From contig JAUIGV010000017.1 in assembly GCA_030432565.1 (NCBI GenBank), positions 1 to 64,000 on the forward strand: a stretch of 64,000 nucleotides of DNA. Reading direction: 5' to 3'. This document shows, one piece after another, positions 63,373 through 64,000 of the stretch. Under the pieces are notes generated by a model. It saw only the letters and a list, made by a program, of their open reading frames with translations. It was not told the DNA's origin and did not search any database. The DNA comes from Verrucomicrobiia bacterium (GTDB taxonomy: Bacteria; Verrucomicrobiota; Verrucomicrobiia; Verrucomicrobiales; Akkermansiaceae). The position numbers and the translations under genes were made by a program. The first letter of the stretch is position 1; each line of letters begins with the position of its first letter.

Positions 63373-64000
63373 TTAGTCGGCGATCCTGCGAACGTGGTAG
63401 AAACGTCTTTGGGTGTCGATTGGAATACCGGATTCGGTAAAGGAGGTCGTCCCGGCGGCCCCGGGGATGCTATCATCCAACTCGTCCCAATCGAGGAGAC
63501 CATTGGCCAGGTCGGGTGAGGCGTAAACTCCGTAGCGATCTCGATCCGAGGATTTCCAGGTTATGGTCACCGACCTGGTGTCAGGATTGGCTCCGACGCC
63601 GGGAACGATGACGTTCTCAATGCTGACGATGCTGAAGTCGTCTTGGGGGGCACTCCCGATAATGATCTGCAGGTTGTCGATCGCCACGGTCTGGTTGGCA
63701 CCACCGATTCGTGCTGAAAACCCGAAATTGTATGCGGCATCGCCCAGAAACGCGGTCGCGATGTTCTCAAAGTCAGCGTTTGTAAGAAGTCCCTCAGTCG
63801 TGAAGGAAAGGCCCTCTTCCGGATCGTAGACAATCGTTACCGGACCGCTCACGGACGTCCCATCGGCAAGGATCGAGCCGTTTGTGAAGGAAAGGTCTGT
63901 ATCAAGTCCTCCAACTTTTTCAGCGATATTGACACCCACCTCCAAACTTCCGTTTTCCCAGGTATCGACCTCAAACGAAACATTCTCGGTAACGGCGCCA
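63373..64000 (-). CDS. Secreted protein with lectin-like domain, partial (N-terminus outside window)
   Basis: The frame is open to the right edge (VTENVSFEVDTWENGSLEVG at the edge), so only about the last 209 residues are seen. FEVDTWENGS, FGFSARIGGANQTVAIDNLQI and other patches match the lectin-like domains of the two preceding genes. After residue 120 or so comes TRSVTITWKSSDRDRYGVYASPDL, ending FYHVRRIAD, the C-terminal module shared with other proteins here. It lacks a PEP-CTERM tail. It is a paralogue of its neighbours. Confidence 0.85.
   Translation of the reverse strand, partial: GAVTENVSFEVDTWENGSLEVGVNIAEKVGGLDTDLSFTNGSILADGTSVSGPVTIVYDPEEGLSFTTEGLLTNADFENIATAFLGDAAYNFGFSARIGGANQTVAIDNLQIIIGSAPQDDFSIVSIENVIVPGVGANPDTRSVTITWKSSDRDRYGVYASPDLANGLLDWDELDDSIPGAAGTTSFTESGIPIDTQRRFYHVRRIAD

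Overview
The window looks like a chromosomal segment of a Verrucomicrobiota bacterium (Verrucomicrobiales-like). This is inferred from content: several sulfatases, a sialate O-acetylesterase, a DUF1080 protein, giant CotH/lamin-tail surface proteins, a PEP-CTERM protein, FG-GAP proteins, and a recurring secreted-protein C-terminal module. Most starts lack a clear Shine-Dalgarno. I saw no tRNA, rRNA, CRISPR array, phage or insertion sequence.

Layout. 1-2099: two tandem sulfatases (the first runs off the left edge). 2406-5758: a small membrane protein, an acyl-carrier-like protein that appears circularly permuted, and ileS. 5855-14467: a transglutaminase / alpha-E / circularly permuted ATP-grasp / DUF2126 cluster, with four transglutaminase-domain proteins around a divergent promoter. 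14641-18668: a PQQ-type beta-propeller, a VanX-like D-Ala-D-Ala dipeptidase, an unknown ORF behind a repeat-rich leader, and a secreted endonuclease/exonuclease/phosphatase protein. 18739-19890: moeA. 19898-31347: a bacterial alpha-2-macroglobulin, an ankyrin protein, a sensor kinase and a response regulator on one strand; the last three overlap by 4 bases each.

31543-38810: a secreted esterase, selB with an IF-1-like gene immediately upstream, small membrane proteins, a DUF1080 protein, a lipoprotein serine protease and a cysteine desulfurase. 38814-46586: a third sulfatase, a repeat protein, an FG-GAP protein and a sialate O-acetylesterase. 46857-49011: a YqaA/DedA-like membrane protein, a class-I glutamine-amidotransferase-like hydrolase (C26) and a putative amidoligase, all overlapping. 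50082-56643: an efflux operon (outer membrane factor, adaptor, RND pump) whose last cistron is a potassium-channel-like protein. 57693-64000: a 1495-residue CotH/lamin-tail protein, a PEP-CTERM protein and the C-terminus of a third protein, all sharing a lectin-like domain.

Themes. Genes for sulfated or acetylated polysaccharide use (sulfatases, esterases) sit among secreted adhesive proteins. Two separate loci, the ATP-grasp/transglutaminase cluster and the amidoligase/C26 trio, encode predicted amide-bond-forming enzymes next to predicted amide-bond-cleaving enzymes. They are the best candidates for an undescribed peptide-tag or peptide-metabolite system. The macroglobulin/ankyrin/two-component unit looks like an envelope-defence or stress module. 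SelB implies selenocysteine decoding elsewhere in the genome.
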